From Pseudoflavitalea rhizosphaerae (GTDB lineage: Bacteria > Bacteroidota > Bacteroidia > Chitinophagales > Chitinophagaceae): a DNA stretch of 64,000 bases. This document shows positions 54,294 to 63,742 of the stretch, one piece after another. Under the pieces are notes generated by a model. It saw only the letters and a list, made by a program, of their open reading frames with translations. It was not told where the DNA came from and did not search any database. A program made the position numbers and the translations under genes. How positions within the stretch are numbered: position 1 is the first letter of the stretch; each line of letters opens with the position of its first letter. The stretch is from contig NZ_RCSU01000005.1 in NCBI RefSeq assembly GCF_003991355.1, forward strand, positions 186,001 to 250,000. Direction: 5' to 3'.

Positions 54294-55627
54294 GTGCCTT
54301 CGTTTTTGTGCGCTGTTGCAGTGGTTGATCTACTCATATTTGAAGATAATTTCATATCCCGAATATCTTCACCTAAGTCGCCTGGATTTAGACCACTTCC
54401 GCTGGGCCAACTTCCCTCAGTTCGTGGTAAATTAATTCCTCCTTTTGAAAGCGCCTCAAGAGCAAAAGTAGTACAGTTAAATGTGTTCAGATTGTAATAT
54501 CGAATTCCACTATTAAGATAAGCTATTATGCGAGAAAATTCTTCATAAGTTATATCTACGCTTAGTGAAATATCATATCGCTTGTTCTGATCATTATTTA
54601 GTTCTCCATTTGTCATTGGGGATATAGGGTTTACAGCCGTACTGGGATAATATCCTGCGTTTCGGGTGATAGATTCATTTCCTGAAACTTGTTTGAGGGA
54701 AATAAAAGTATGACCTACAAACACTGGGGATTTATGCACTTTGGTTCCCGTAGCATCTAAGGGAATCCAGGTGGATCTTGTACCCGGAAAAGGTTGTTGA
54801 ACATAAATGGTTACTTGGTACTGGCTACCTGTTTTGTTGTTAAAGCACTTTGTGTAATCATTTATGTCAAGTATTTTATCATCACCTGCAGGTACTACAA
54901 AGTTTGTAGTAGAAGTATTGGCTGCATCGTCCATTATTGCCCCAAGGTCCAAATCCATCCCAGGTCCCGAATTAGTTGTACCACCTCCACTATAGCTATA
55001 TCCGTCAGGAACGTTCACGTAAGTGGTGCCTATGTATTCTCTCCATGCGTATCCACTACTCGGGTCATCTGGTGAGTAATTATAACCTTCCAGGTAATGT
55101 TCCCATCCTATTATTCCATCTGTTTTGACGGGTGAATTTCTTGCAATGGAGATGTATTTATTATTGTTTTCAAACTTCATTGCATATTCAAATTCTTTAT
55201 TTTCATTCTCGATGTTTATGATACCATCAAATCTGGAAGAATTATTTTGTAGAGAAGGTATTACCGTTATCCATTTTATTAGATACTTGTCATTTTCAAG
55301 CGGGGTAAGTGTGATGTATGATATATCATTTAAAGAAAACAAATCGTTCCTCAAACTGCTGCGAACTAAAATGTTTTGTTCAAAATTCACCGGCACAAGA
55401 ACTGTATGTGTAATTCCATTCAATATTACTTTGGCCTTCTGCCAATTGGGAATCCTTTTAAGGTTGTGCCTGGGAAGGTTGCTTGAAGTAGAAGGAGTGT
55501 GGTCTTCATTCGCCTGGTAATACTTAATAGCATCCTGTATTAAGTTGTTTTCATTGTTATAAACTGTTTCTTTCCTACATGAAAGAACAAATAAACACGA
55601 AAATAATAGCATTAACGTAGGTTTCAT
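54284..55627 (-). CDS. Lipoprotein with permuted papain-fold (NlpC/P60- or PPPDE-like) features
   Basis: 447 residues from the ATG at 55627 (MKPTLMLLFSCLFVLSCRKE); an upstream ATG at 55729 would bury the signal and overlap the LuxR gene. Lipobox cysteine at residue 17. The N-terminal ~190 residues are a beta-rich domain (HNLKRIPNWQKAKVILNGIT). The C-terminal part has VGHTFISLKQ and, ~90 residues later, RYYNLNTFNCTTFALEALSK: a histidine preceding an NC-T-FA cysteine, the order of circularly permuted papain-like enzymes. This suggests a surface amidase or protease. It is the middle gene of a LuxR-lipoprotein-lipoprotein operon. Confidence 0.7.
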   Translation of the reverse strand: MKPTLMLLFSCLFVLSCRKETVYNNENNLIQDAIKYYQANEDHTPSTSSNLPRHNLKRIPNWQKAKVILNGITHTVLVPVNFEQNILVRSSLRNDLFSLNDISYITLTPLENDKYLIKWITVIPSLQNNSSRFDGIINIENENKEFEYAMKFENNNKYISIARNSPVKTDGIIGWEHYLEGYNYSPDDPSSGYAWREYIGTTYVNVPDGYSYSGGGTTNSGPGMDLDLGAIMDDAANTSTTNFVVPAGDDKILDINDYTKCFNNKTGSQYQVTIYVQQPFPGTRSTWIPLDATGTKVHKSPVFVGHTFISLKQVSGNESITRNAGYYPSTAVNPISPMTNGELNNDQNKRYDISLSVDITYEEFSRIIAYLNSGIRYYNLNTFNCTTFALEALSKGGINLPRTEGSWPSGSGLNPGDLGEDIRDMKLSSNMSRSTTATAHKNEGTCN

Positions 55628-55649
55628 ATATATGGGATTTGGTAAACGC

Positions 55650-56168
55650 TTAGTTTGTCGAATTTTCTTCCAACTTCTTAAATAATTCAAATCTGCACGA
55701 TACGCCCAGCTTGGAATATATATTTTCAATATGTTTTTTTACTGTTCCTTGCGCGATATAAAGTGCACTACTAATTTGCTTATATGTTTTGCCCATTGTA
55801 ATATGTTCAAAAACTTCTTTCTCTCGCCTGGTAAGTGATTGAAGCTGATCTGTGTGAATTTTGACCGAACTGTTACTTTGCAAATTGGAGTACTTTTCTT
55901 CAAACTGGTATAAGTCCATACTGGATTCTGCGATAAATGAAATCTTTTTGTAAAAGATGTTTTTACATTCTTCGAATTGTTCCATAGTTAGGTGAGTATC
56001 CATTGCGTTTTCCAGAAGCCAGTCGTTCAATATCTTTAACGCTGCATAACAGGCATTAATACTTGCTCGTTTCTTATCGACTGCATTGCTTTCGTCAACT
56101 TGCAAAAGTTTCAGTCGCAGTTCTTGCATGAGCTGAGTGGAGAAGGAATAGAATTTACTGTTTGCCAT
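55650..56168 (-). CDS. LuxR-type transcription regulator
   Basis: 172 residues. The C-terminal HTH is LTRREKEVFEHITMGKTYKQ, then ISSALYIAQGTVKKHIENIY (residues ~108-165), a textbook GerE/LuxR domain. The N-terminal ~100 residues are helical, with no receiver domain or autoinducer pocket recognised. It lies 22 nt upstream of the permuted-papain lipoprotein gene on the same strand and probably controls that operon. Confidence 0.87.
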   Translation of the reverse strand: MANSKFYSFSTQLMQELRLKLLQVDESNAVDKKRASINACYAALKILNDWLLENAMDTHLTMEQFEECKNIFYKKISFIAESSMDLYQFEEKYSNLQSNSSVKIHTDQLQSLTRREKEVFEHITMGKTYKQISSALYIAQGTVKKHIENIYSKLGVSCRFELFKKLEENSTN

Positions 56169-56305
56169 AGATGCCTTGTTTGGGAGTGATGACTGAGTAA
56201 TATTCTATGGCTTAGTGCGGGGAAGTAATTTGTGCTCGACAGTAAAATTAGCAATGAAACTGATTGAAAAAATTGGTCTATGTCAAGAAAAAAACACCAA
56301 ATGTT

Positions 56306-56890
56306 CTATTGACGAAGAATTTTCTTTTTGGTTTTACTAAGCGTAGCCTCGTCCATACCCAGATAGGAGGCAAGGTATTTGCCTGGGACTCGATTTATCA
56401 AGTCAGGATGAGTTTTTAGCAACCATTCAAATCTTTCCTCTGCGTTCTGCATCACATGCCCGTAGATAAAATGATCCCAAACCAATTGGTATTTTATGGA
56501 AAGAAGTCTTCCATGTCGGTTAAATTCCGGATAATTGTCATAGATAAACTCTAATTCAGCCCGCTTGATAAATCCTACATGGGTTTCTTCGATGGCTTGA
56601 ATGTATTCCATGCTGGGGTTATTGGTATAAAAACTATTAAGCGATACAATTACATCGCTCTCCTTAAGTAACCATCGGGTAATTTCTCTTTCCCTTTCTC
56701 CCTCTTGCTTTACATAATAACAGCGAACCAGCCCTTTATCAAGAAACATAATTTCGTTTCCGTACTGTCCGGGTTTCAATAAATATTCATTTCGCAAAAA
56801 GTTCTTGAATTTTATAATAACAGCTAAATGTTCTTTGAGCGCTTGCGACATGGGAGCGATGAGATCGAGGTAAAGTAATAGCTGTTCCAT
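56306..56890 (-). CDS. Crp/Fnr-family regulator
   Basis: 194 residues with a cyclic-nucleotide-binding-like beta roll (NEYLLKPGQYGNEIMFLDKG, then LVRCYYVKQEGEREREITRW) and a C-terminal winged helix (VPGKYLASYLGMDEATLSKT). The RE-type cAMP contact motif is absent, as in most Bacteroidota Crp homologs of this class, so the ligand is unknown. It is monocistronic. Confidence 0.88.
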   Translation of the reverse strand: MEQLLLYLDLIAPMSQALKEHLAVIIKFKNFLRNEYLLKPGQYGNEIMFLDKGLVRCYYVKQEGEREREITRWLLKESDVIVSLNSFYTNNPSMEYIQAIEETHVGFIKRAELEFIYDNYPEFNRHGRLLSIKYQLVWDHFIYGHVMQNAEERFEWLLKTHPDLINRVPGKYLASYLGMDEATLSKTKKKILRQ

Positions 56891-57176
56891 AGCATGAATA
56901 GTTTTTGCTTTTGTCTTTTATTGAACAAATACCACAAAGGCACAACGAAACTGTTGTGATATTTTTATTTAATGGAAATTAATTGTGGCTACTAAAGTCG
57001 GGCGGGCTGGAATCTTAAAATTAGCAAATTTTAGAAAATGAGCCAATACAGGTATTTCGAGCTTTCAAAACTGTTGGATATTTGCTTAAAAGTCAATTTG
57101 TTTACAGATCTTGAAGAAAATCTTTAAGCACTCTAATTGAGAACAAATTTATAATACATTTGTGCCGAACACTGCT

Positions 57177-57752
57177 ATGGCTGACTCGTTTAATAAATTA
57201 CCTGATGAAGATTTAATTGCCAAAATTCATGATGGCGACAAGCAAGCTTTTGGCGTTGTTTATACCCGGTTTTATGATGAACTACTGTATTTTACATCCA
57301 AACTCCTTAACGATAAGGAAAAGGCCAATGGCATCATTTCTGAAAGCTTTATGAAGCTATGGGACAGGCGTATTAATTTCCCCTCAATCAGCAATATGCG
57401 CTCTTTTCTTCATATTACTTGCCGAAACGAGGCTTTGAGTGTGCTTAGAAAAATTCAAACTAAACGTACTGTTTATACCAATGAATTTCCTGACAGGCAA
57501 TATGAATCTGAAGCTGAGGCGCAAATAATAGAAGCTGACATATTGGACCAGCTTTACAAAGAGCTTCTTCATCTTTCTCCCCAACAAAAAGCAATAGTCG
57601 AGCTCCTGGTGAAAGGGAAAAATGCCAAAGAAATATGTGCTGAACTAAACATAAATGCAGATACCCTATATAAAACAAAATATAAGGCATTAATAAGGCT
57701 TCGAAGCGTAATGCAATCGAAAAATATTCTTACTATACTGTTCTTTTTTTAA
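57177..57752 (+). CDS. ECF-type RNA polymerase sigma factor
   Basis: 191 residues from the ATG at 57177 (MADSFNKLPDEDLIAKIHDG); a GTG at 57162 is possible. Region 2 is visible (AFGVVYTRFYDELLYFTSKL, then RSFLHITCRNEALSVLRK), and region 4 is LSPQQKAIVELLVKGKNAKE followed by ICAELNINADTLYKTKYKA. This matches the expanded Bacteroidota sigma-70 family tied to SusC/D loci. It precedes a FecR-type anti-sigma gene and a SusC gene with an STN domain, the standard trans-envelope signalling set. Confidence 0.92.
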   Translation: MADSFNKLPDEDLIAKIHDGDKQAFGVVYTRFYDELLYFTSKLLNDKEKANGIISESFMKLWDRRINFPSISNMRSFLHITCRNEALSVLRKIQTKRTVYTNEFPDRQYESEAEAQIIEADILDQLYKELLHLSPQQKAIVELLVKGKNAKEICAELNINADTLYKTKYKALIRLRSVMQSKNILTILFFF

Positions 57753-57905
57753 AGAATTCTACTCAGCGAGCCTGGATTTCCCCAAAAGGTTCAAAAAAAA
57801 TTAAAAAATATTTCGTTAAGCGCGGCGATTTTTTGCAATTACTGCGTTTCCTATATAATAGTAAGGACTTTTCTGTTAAGTCCTGCCAACTGATATTAAA
57901 CAAAA

Positions 57906-59135
57906 ATGAGGATTATGGCTGAGCATCGGAATGATATTGTTAGCATTCTTCTGAAGAAAATTAACGATGAAGATTTAACCATAGGGGAACAAACCAAATT
58001 AGATTCCTGGTTGCAATTGCATCAGGTTAATAAAGACCTTTATATACGTTTAATGGACAAGGATGTTTTTGCTCAGAACTTCCTGGAATATTACCAATTA
58101 AGAATCAATTCCAATCCTCCCAAACTTGTTTTCTCTTCAATGGAAGAAAATATTAATAGAGACCGCATATTAACCATTAACCGATCCTCAAGGAAGAGAA
58201 AGATGCTGTGGGCTGCTGCTGCCAGCATAATTACAGTTGTCGGCCTTTCAATTTTTTATTTTGCTGCACAAAATACACGATCTCAGCAGGCAAAACTTGT
58301 TCCCTCCAGAACAACAGGGGAAGAAGTAATGCCTGCGATGGAGCGTGCTACTCTTACGTTATCGGATAATCGGGTAATAGATCTTTCCAGTATACAAAAT
58401 GGAGAGGTGGCGCGGGACGGTTCAGCATCTATTGTAAAAAAGGATGGCAATATCGTTTACAACAATACTTCTGGTAAACCATCTGCGGGTATACATGTTC
58501 TGAATACGCCCAGGGGAGGTTATTATCACCTAACACTGGCTGATGGTACTAAAGTGTGGATAAACGCAGCTTCTACAATTTCGTTCCCAGGAGCATTTTC
58601 TGGCAACTACCGCAAAGTAGTACTAATGAAAGGCGAAGCTTATTTTGAAGTGGCGCGTGATGCTCAAAAGCCTTTTTATGTTCAAACAGAATATGGAACA
58701 GTAGAAGTACTCGGTACTAGTTTTAACGTAAAAAATTATGGTAGGGAACCAATGCAGACTACGTTAATATCGGGATCTGTTCGCGTCAATGCTGCGACTA
58801 TTCCTTCAAAGGTAGAATTGATTCCTGGTCAACAGGCGACTATAGCTGAATTGAGTAAAAAAATTGAAGTGGAAAATGTGAAAGCGTTGGATTACATCTC
58901 CTGGAAAAACGGCGTGTTTTCCTTTGATAATGCTACCATACATGAAGTAATGACTGAACTGGAGAGGTGGTATGATGTGGATGTGAAGTTCAAACTGGGA
59001 ACACGATCAACTGCCTTAATAAAAGGCAAGTTCGCAAGAACAGGGAAACTAAGTTGGTTACTATCACAACTGGGGCAAATAACGAATCTGAACTTTAATT
59101 TAAATGATAAATCAATAGTAGTAAGTAATCGCTAA
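57906..59135 (+). CDS. FecR-family anti-sigma factor
   Basis: 409 residues. A cytoplasmic N-terminal part binds the sigma factor (about 1-95). One membrane segment follows (AAAASIITVVGLSIFYFAA, about residues 98-118), then a periplasmic FecR domain (LNTPRGGYYHLTLADGTKVW, continuing INAASTISFPGAFSG) and a DUF4974-like C-terminus (TIHEVMTELERWYDVDVKF). It should hold the ECF sigma factor inactive until the STN domain of SusC signals substrate. ATG 57906 or 57915. Confidence 0.93.
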   Translation: MRIMAEHRNDIVSILLKKINDEDLTIGEQTKLDSWLQLHQVNKDLYIRLMDKDVFAQNFLEYYQLRINSNPPKLVFSSMEENINRDRILTINRSSRKRKMLWAAAASIITVVGLSIFYFAAQNTRSQQAKLVPSRTTGEEVMPAMERATLTLSDNRVIDLSSIQNGEVARDGSASIVKKDGNIVYNNTSGKPSAGIHVLNTPRGGYYHLTLADGTKVWINAASTISFPGAFSGNYRKVVLMKGEAYFEVARDAQKPFYVQTEYGTVEVLGTSFNVKNYGREPMQTTLISGSVRVNAATIPSKVELIPGQQATIAELSKKIEVENVKALDYISWKNGVFSFDNATIHEVMTELERWYDVDVKFKLGTRSTALIKGKFARTGKLSWLLSQLGQITNLNFNLNDKSIVVSNR

Positions 59136-59286
59136 TAATGCGATTGCAACTATTTACAATTTATTACAATCAATCGTGGTTCTGAATTTTCTAAGTGTTT
59201 TAACGAAAAACATTTTCCTGTGAAATCCCGTACTACACCATTCCATTAAACCTGCTTTAAGGTATTGAAACTTGACACAATTTTTA

Positions 59287-59332
59287 GCAAGCCCGGGCGA
59301 ACCTCCCGTTAGCATTATAAAGCCCGGGTTGC
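59287..59332 (+). terminator. Hairpin downstream of fecR
   Basis: GCAAGCCCGGGC (59287-59298) pairs with GCCCGGGTTGC (59322-59332), with one bulged G and a 23-nt loop. It lies ~150 nt after the FecR stop; it may terminate the sigma-FecR transcript. The rest of 59136-59286 shows no gene. Confidence 0.5.
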
Positions 59333-59521
59333 TATTTAGCTGTTGTCACATTTTGGAATGGACTAAACCATGAGAACGTGAACGGTAAACTCTGTATAGT
59401 AGCACTAATCATAATTGTGGCACTATTTAATATAGCTGCCAACCATTGCTGTTTATATAAGCCTTCCTCTTACTTTACATCCTCTCTTCAATTACTTAGC
59501 AATTCGATTTTTAAAAATCGC

Positions 59522-59538
59522 ATACCCAATAAGGGTAT
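59522..59538 (-). terminator. Terminator for the small minus-strand gene
   Basis: On the minus strand ATACCC-TTATT-GGGTAT is followed by GCGATTTTTA. It lies 16 nt past the stop of the 68-residue gene. Confidence 0.6.
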
Positions 59539-59553
59539 AGTTGACGTTTTTAG

Positions 59554-59760
59554 TTACCACAATAAAAAATCTACTTCAATATTTAAAGAAGTAGATAATA
59601 GTAGACAAAATTGTGGAAACGGTTTTTGTTTTGATAACGTAAATTTCATTTTTAAAACCTCCTCCTTATTTATTTCATTTATCGAAATAAATTCTCTCAT
59701 TTTTTCGGAAGAACTTTTTAAAGTTCCACCTTTTGAACCTCCAGAGATTTTACTGTTCAT
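59554..59760 (-). CDS. Small unknown protein (68 residues) antisense in the fecR-susC gap
   Basis: From the ATG at 59760: MNSKISGGSKGGTLKSSSEK, a polar Ser/Gly/Lys-rich start, then an INEINKEEVLK helix and a C-terminal LLLSTSLNIEVDFLLW. A TAGGTTTG matching the Bacteroidota -7 box lies 14 nt upstream (59774-59781) and a terminator hairpin follows, so a real transcript is plausible. A second ATG preceded by AGGAGGAGG would give only the last 31 residues. A plus-strand frame of 128 residues overlaps it and is less convincing. The precursor-like start suggests a peptide, but the role is unknown. Confidence 0.45.
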   Translation of the reverse strand: MNSKISGGSKGGTLKSSSEKMREFISINEINKEEVLKMKFTLSKQKPFPQFCLLLSTSLNIEVDFLLW

Positions 59761-59984
59761 ATAGATTAGCCATCAAACCTACCTATACACCCATAATGTA
59801 TCACAGACTAATCTTAGTCGCTGATCATTTCCCCCTTAATTCCAAAAGTGGTTTATAAGCTCTGGTAGCAACACTCTAATATTATTGGGATGAATCCTAT
59901 GTAAGAACCTGTCTTGTCAGGTACTCATTTCATCGGAGTGTTAAGAGCATAATTGTTATGTTCTTTTCGCCTAAACATAAATAC

Positions 59985-60009
59985 AGGAGATGGCTCTTAC
60001 CCACCTCCT
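59985..60009 (+). promoter_or_regulatory. Hairpin in the susC leader
   Basis: AGGAGATGG (59985-59993) pairs with CCACCTCCT (60001-60009) around a 7-nt loop, 20 nt before the first SusC ATG. It could act as an attenuator or control element. The stretch 59782-59984 shows no gene. Confidence 0.4.
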
Positions 60010-60029
60010 GCGTGATGTTCTGGCATTAA

Positions 60030-63000
60030 ATGTTCGGGAAAACAATTGTTAAACCAAAACTCAACAAAGTTATGGAATTAAGTAAATTCCGTGAGCGGGG
60101 TGTATTTAGCACACGTAAAAAAGCTGTTAAGGTAATGAAAATCACTGCTTTTATATTATTGGTAGGCTGCTTACAGGTTAGCGCTTATACTAAGGCGCAA
60201 GTAAAAATTGACGTAAAAAACATGGCTCTAGAAAAAGTGTTGGACGAGGTTGCCAACCAGGCAAGCGTCTATATTCTATACAATGCCGCAGATCTTTCTG
60301 GAATGCGAGTTTCGGCCACCTTTCAAAATGTATCAGTAGAAACAGCTCTCAACATCATTTTAAAAGGGCATGGCTTAACATATGCCATCGATGGCAAGAA
60401 TATTGTTATCCAGCGAACGAAGAAAATTACTCTTAACGAAAAACAAATACTCCTCCCTGACTCATTAATTAATATTCAAGGTCAGGTATTAGGAGGAGAT
60501 AATAAATCTGTAGCCGGTGCTACCGTAACAATAAAAGGAAGTGACATTGCTACATCAACACAAGCAGATGGCTCATTTTCCTTGAGTGGAGTGAAACGTA
60601 ATGCTGCCTTATTGATAACCTCAGTGGGTTATGAACCGAAAATTGTCCAAGTGAATGGTAAGTCATCCATAGTTGTTCAATTGAGTGTATCCGCTCAACA
60701 AATGAAAGAAGTTACGATAGTAAACTCCGGATACGAAAAAATTTCGCCCGAAAGAGCAACTGGCTCTTACTCTTCTGTTAACAATGAAATGCTGAACCGT
60801 AGAGTAAGCGCCAACATTTTGGACAGGATTGAAAACCTTTCACCTGGTGTTTCATTCCGCAACGCAAATGATGGCATTTTGATAAGGGGTAGGAGCTCGA
60901 TTTTCTCCAATGTGAACCCACTAATAGTAGTTGATAATTTTCCATACGATGGCGACATAAACAATATCAATCCCAACGATATAGAAAATATAACTATTTT
61001 GAAAGACGCTGGGGCCGCCTCCATTTGGGGAGCAAGGGCTGGCAATGGGGTTATAGTGATAACCACTAAAAGGGGAAAAACACAAAAGCCGACTGTTGAA
61101 ATTAATTCAAACGTTACTATACAGAAGAAACCCAACCTGCAGAAACTGCCTGTTATTTCAAGTGCCGATTTTATAGGGCTTGAAAGAGACCTCTTTCAAC
61201 GAGGGTTATATGATGGAATATTAAGCCAAACGGATGCACCAGCTCCTTTAACTCCAGTTGTTGAGATTTTAGTCAAAGTACGCTCAGGTGAATTGACGCA
61301 AGCACAGGGGGACGAAATAATAAAAAAGTTTGAACAACAAGATGCCAGGAATGATGTCCAAAAATATTTCTATCGAAATCCGGTAAGGTTACAGAACTCT
61401 ATAAATGTTAGCGGCAATAGTAATTCAATCAATTACTTCTTGTCTATGGGGTATGATCGAGCGTTGCCAGAATTGGTTGGTGCCACTAACGACCGCGTTA
61501 CTTTAAGAACGGTGAATACTTTCAAAGTTCTAAGAAATTTCCAGATTGAAGCTGGAGCTTATTTGACACAAACCATAAACAAATCTGGTAATAATCTTGG
61601 GTATAGTATAAGCAGTGGGGCTGGGAAGTCGCTATATCCATATGCTGATTTGGTTGATGATTTAGGAAGTTCATTGGCTTTGGTTAAGGATTTTAGACAG
61701 CCATTTACAGATACAATTGGAAAAGGAGTACTAAACGACTGGCAGTATAAGCCTTATGATGAAATTGGATTTGCATCCAATCAATATAATGATAAGACTC
61801 AGCAAGCTAATATTACGTTGAGATATAACTTTCGATCAAAGTTAACTGCAGAAGTATTGTATCAATACCTTACTTCTACAATTATTTCTAGCTCTCTTTC
61901 TTCTAAAGAATCCTACTATGTACGGGATCTTGTAAACAGGTTTTATCAACCATTTGCAAATATTAAATTTCCTGTTCCTTATGGAGGTATTTTAAACAAC
62001 ACATTATCTGAAATTATTTCTCATCAAGGTCGAGCTCAGCTTTCTTACAACAACTCTTGGAAGCGTCATGATGTGTCTGTGATTGCTGGTTGGGAAATTA
62101 AGAATCTAGTAAATAGAGGAAATGTAAATACCCAATATGGTTATAATGAAATGGGTAGCACCGTGAATCCAAATATGGATTTTGTAACCCAATTTCCTCA
62201 ATTTGTATACATAGGATCAAATGCTCGAATACCCAATATTCAAAGCGTGTCAAAAACATTGGATAGATTTATTTCCTATTATGCTAATGCTTCATATACT
62301 TTCGATAGAAGAATAACTGTGTCTGCAAGTGGGAGGCAAGATGCCGCAAACTTATTCGGAGTAGAAACGAATCAAAGGGGCGTTCCTTTGTGGTCTGCTG
62401 GAGTTAGTTGGTTATTAAGTAATGAAAAATTTTACAATTTCCCTTTGATTCCATTGTTGAAAATTAGATCCACTTATGGAAATAGCGGAAATTATTCTAG
62501 ATCTGCTAAGGGATTATTATCTATGGCTTATGATGGATACAATAATTCTGTTGGATTACCTACTGCCACTATTCTGAATCCGTCAAACAAAAAATTGCGT
62601 TGGGAGCAAGTTGGCATGTTTAATATTGGAATAGATTTTGAATCTAAAAACAATATTGTTTCAGGTTCAATTGACTATTTTAGAAGACATTCTAAAGACT
62701 TAATTGCATCAACGCCAGCAAATCCAACCTTGGGAGTAATTTATGGATATAACAATTATTATTTCGCCAATGTTGCCTCTGTAAAAGGAAATGGTCTTGA
62801 GTTTCAGATAAACATAAAAAATATTGATAATAAATTTAGATGGACGACCAATTACATATTTAGTTACAATTTAATGAAGGTTTCTGAATATTTAATTTCT
62901 GCAAGTGAGAATACAGTACTTTATCTTTCGGAGGGAACTATAAATCCACTTATTGGTTACCCCGCATACAGTGTGTTCAGCTATCGGTGGGCTGGATTAG

Positions 63001-63593
63001 ATTCAATTACAGGATCTCCAATCGGATATTTAGGCAAGAATACATCTCAAGCATACTCTGATATTATTAATAAAACTAAAATTGATAGTCTGAAGTATCA
63101 TGGTCCCTTGCAACCTAAATATTTCGGGTCAATTATTAACACTTTCCAATATAAAGGGTTTCAACTTTCCATCAATATTTCTTACAAACTGGGATACTTC
63201 TTCAGGCGTAATTCCATAAATTATGCATCACTAATTCAAACATGGACAGGTCATAATGATTATGCCCAGAGATGGCGAAAATCTGGGGATGAAAGAAGTA
63301 CAAGCGTGCCTTCATTTCAGTTTCCTCCCGATCCAAACCGAGATTTCTTTTATGCAAAGTCTGAAGTACTTGTTGAAAAAGGGGATCATATTAGGTTAGA
63401 CGATATTCAATTAAGGTACAACTTGGACCTTTCATCTAGGAGAAGCCTACCATTCAACAATATTACATTTTATGTAAACGCAACGAACTTGGGTCCGCTA
63501 TGGTTGGCAAACAAGGAGAAAATAGACCCTTATTTTAATGGTGGAATTGTTCCTGGAAAAATGTTCTCCTTTGGATTGAATGTAGGGTTCTAG
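60030..63593 (+). CDS. SusC/RagA-type TonB-dependent transporter with STN domain
   Basis: 1,187 residues from ATG 60030; ATG 60072 (MELSKFRERGVFSTRKKAVK) is an equally good start with its signal segment at ITAFILLVGCLQVSAYTKAQ. Domains in order: STN (VKIDVKNMALEKVLDEVANQ, about 65-135), carboxypeptidase-like regulatory domain (INIQGQVLGGDNKSVAGATV, about 145-230), TonB plug (ILIRGRSSIFSNVNPLIVVD) and a long beta-barrel ending NGGIVPGKMFSFGLNVGF. The STN domain transmits substrate signals to the FecR protein upstream. With SusD downstream it imports a glycan or peptide-like ligand across the outer membrane. The ERATGS motif after the regulatory domain is common in one SusC branch. Confidence 0.95.
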   Translation: MFGKTIVKPKLNKVMELSKFRERGVFSTRKKAVKVMKITAFILLVGCLQVSAYTKAQVKIDVKNMALEKVLDEVANQASVYILYNAADLSGMRVSATFQNVSVETALNIILKGHGLTYAIDGKNIVIQRTKKITLNEKQILLPDSLINIQGQVLGGDNKSVAGATVTIKGSDIATSTQADGSFSLSGVKRNAALLITSVGYEPKIVQVNGKSSIVVQLSVSAQQMKEVTIVNSGYEKISPERATGSYSSVNNEMLNRRVSANILDRIENLSPGVSFRNANDGILIRGRSSIFSNVNPLIVVDNFPYDGDINNINPNDIENITILKDAGAASIWGARAGNGVIVITTKRGKTQKPTVEINSNVTIQKKPNLQKLPVISSADFIGLERDLFQRGLYDGILSQTDAPAPLTPVVEILVKVRSGELTQAQGDEIIKKFEQQDARNDVQKYFYRNPVRLQNSINVSGNSNSINYFLSMGYDRALPELVGATNDRVTLRTVNTFKVLRNFQIEAGAYLTQTINKSGNNLGYSISSGAGKSLYPYADLVDDLGSSLALVKDFRQPFTDTIGKGVLNDWQYKPYDEIGFASNQYNDKTQQANITLRYNFRSKLTAEVLYQYLTSTIISSSLSSKESYYVRDLVNRFYQPFANIKFPVPYGGILNNTLSEIISHQGRAQLSYNNSWKRHDVSVIAGWEIKNLVNRGNVNTQYGYNEMGSTVNPNMDFVTQFPQFVYIGSNARIPNIQSVSKTLDRFISYYANASYTFDRRITVSASGRQDAANLFGVETNQRGVPLWSAGVSWLLSNEKFYNFPLIPLLKIRSTYGNSGNYSRSAKGLLSMAYDGYNNSVGLPTATILNPSNKKLRWEQVGMFNIGIDFESKNNIVSGSIDYFRRHSKDLIASTPANPTLGVIYGYNNYYFANVASVKGNGLEFQINIKNIDNKFRWTTNYIFSYNLMKVSEYLISASENTVLYLSEGTINPLIGYPAYSVFSYRWAGLDSITGSPIGYLGKNTSQAYSDIINKTKIDSLKYHGPLQPKYFGSIINTFQYKGFQLSINISYKLGYFFRRNSINYASLIQTWTGHNDYAQRWRKSGDERSTSVPSFQFPPDPNRDFFYAKSEVLVEKGDHIRLDDIQLRYNLDLSSRRSLPFNNITFYVNATNLGPLWLANKEKIDPYFNGGIVPGKMFSFGLNVGF

Positions 63594-63683
63594 GAACGTT
63601 TCCAGTACCGCTGGTGGTCTCTGGAACAGGACCCCGGCGATGCGAAACTGCGGTGTCGCTTTGCAGACCGCCGCAGAGACACA

Positions 63684-63736
63684 ACAAAACTATTTAGTAG
63701 CACGACAAAACTATTTAGTAGCACGACAAAATATTT
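63684..63736. repeat. 21-bp tandem repeat between susC and susD
   Basis: A 21-bp unit beginning ACAAAACTATTTAGTAGC is repeated exactly at 63684-63704 and 63705-63725, with a partial third copy (ACAAAATATTT) to 63736. It is directly upstream of the SusD start at 63743. Confidence 0.9.
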
Positions 63737-63742
63737 CAAGTT

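Noticed and set aside
59378-59764. 128-residue plus-strand frame in the fecR-susC gap
   Set aside because: It starts on a GTG, overlaps the minus-strand gene that has promoter and terminator signals, and shows no domain beyond a hydrophobic start.
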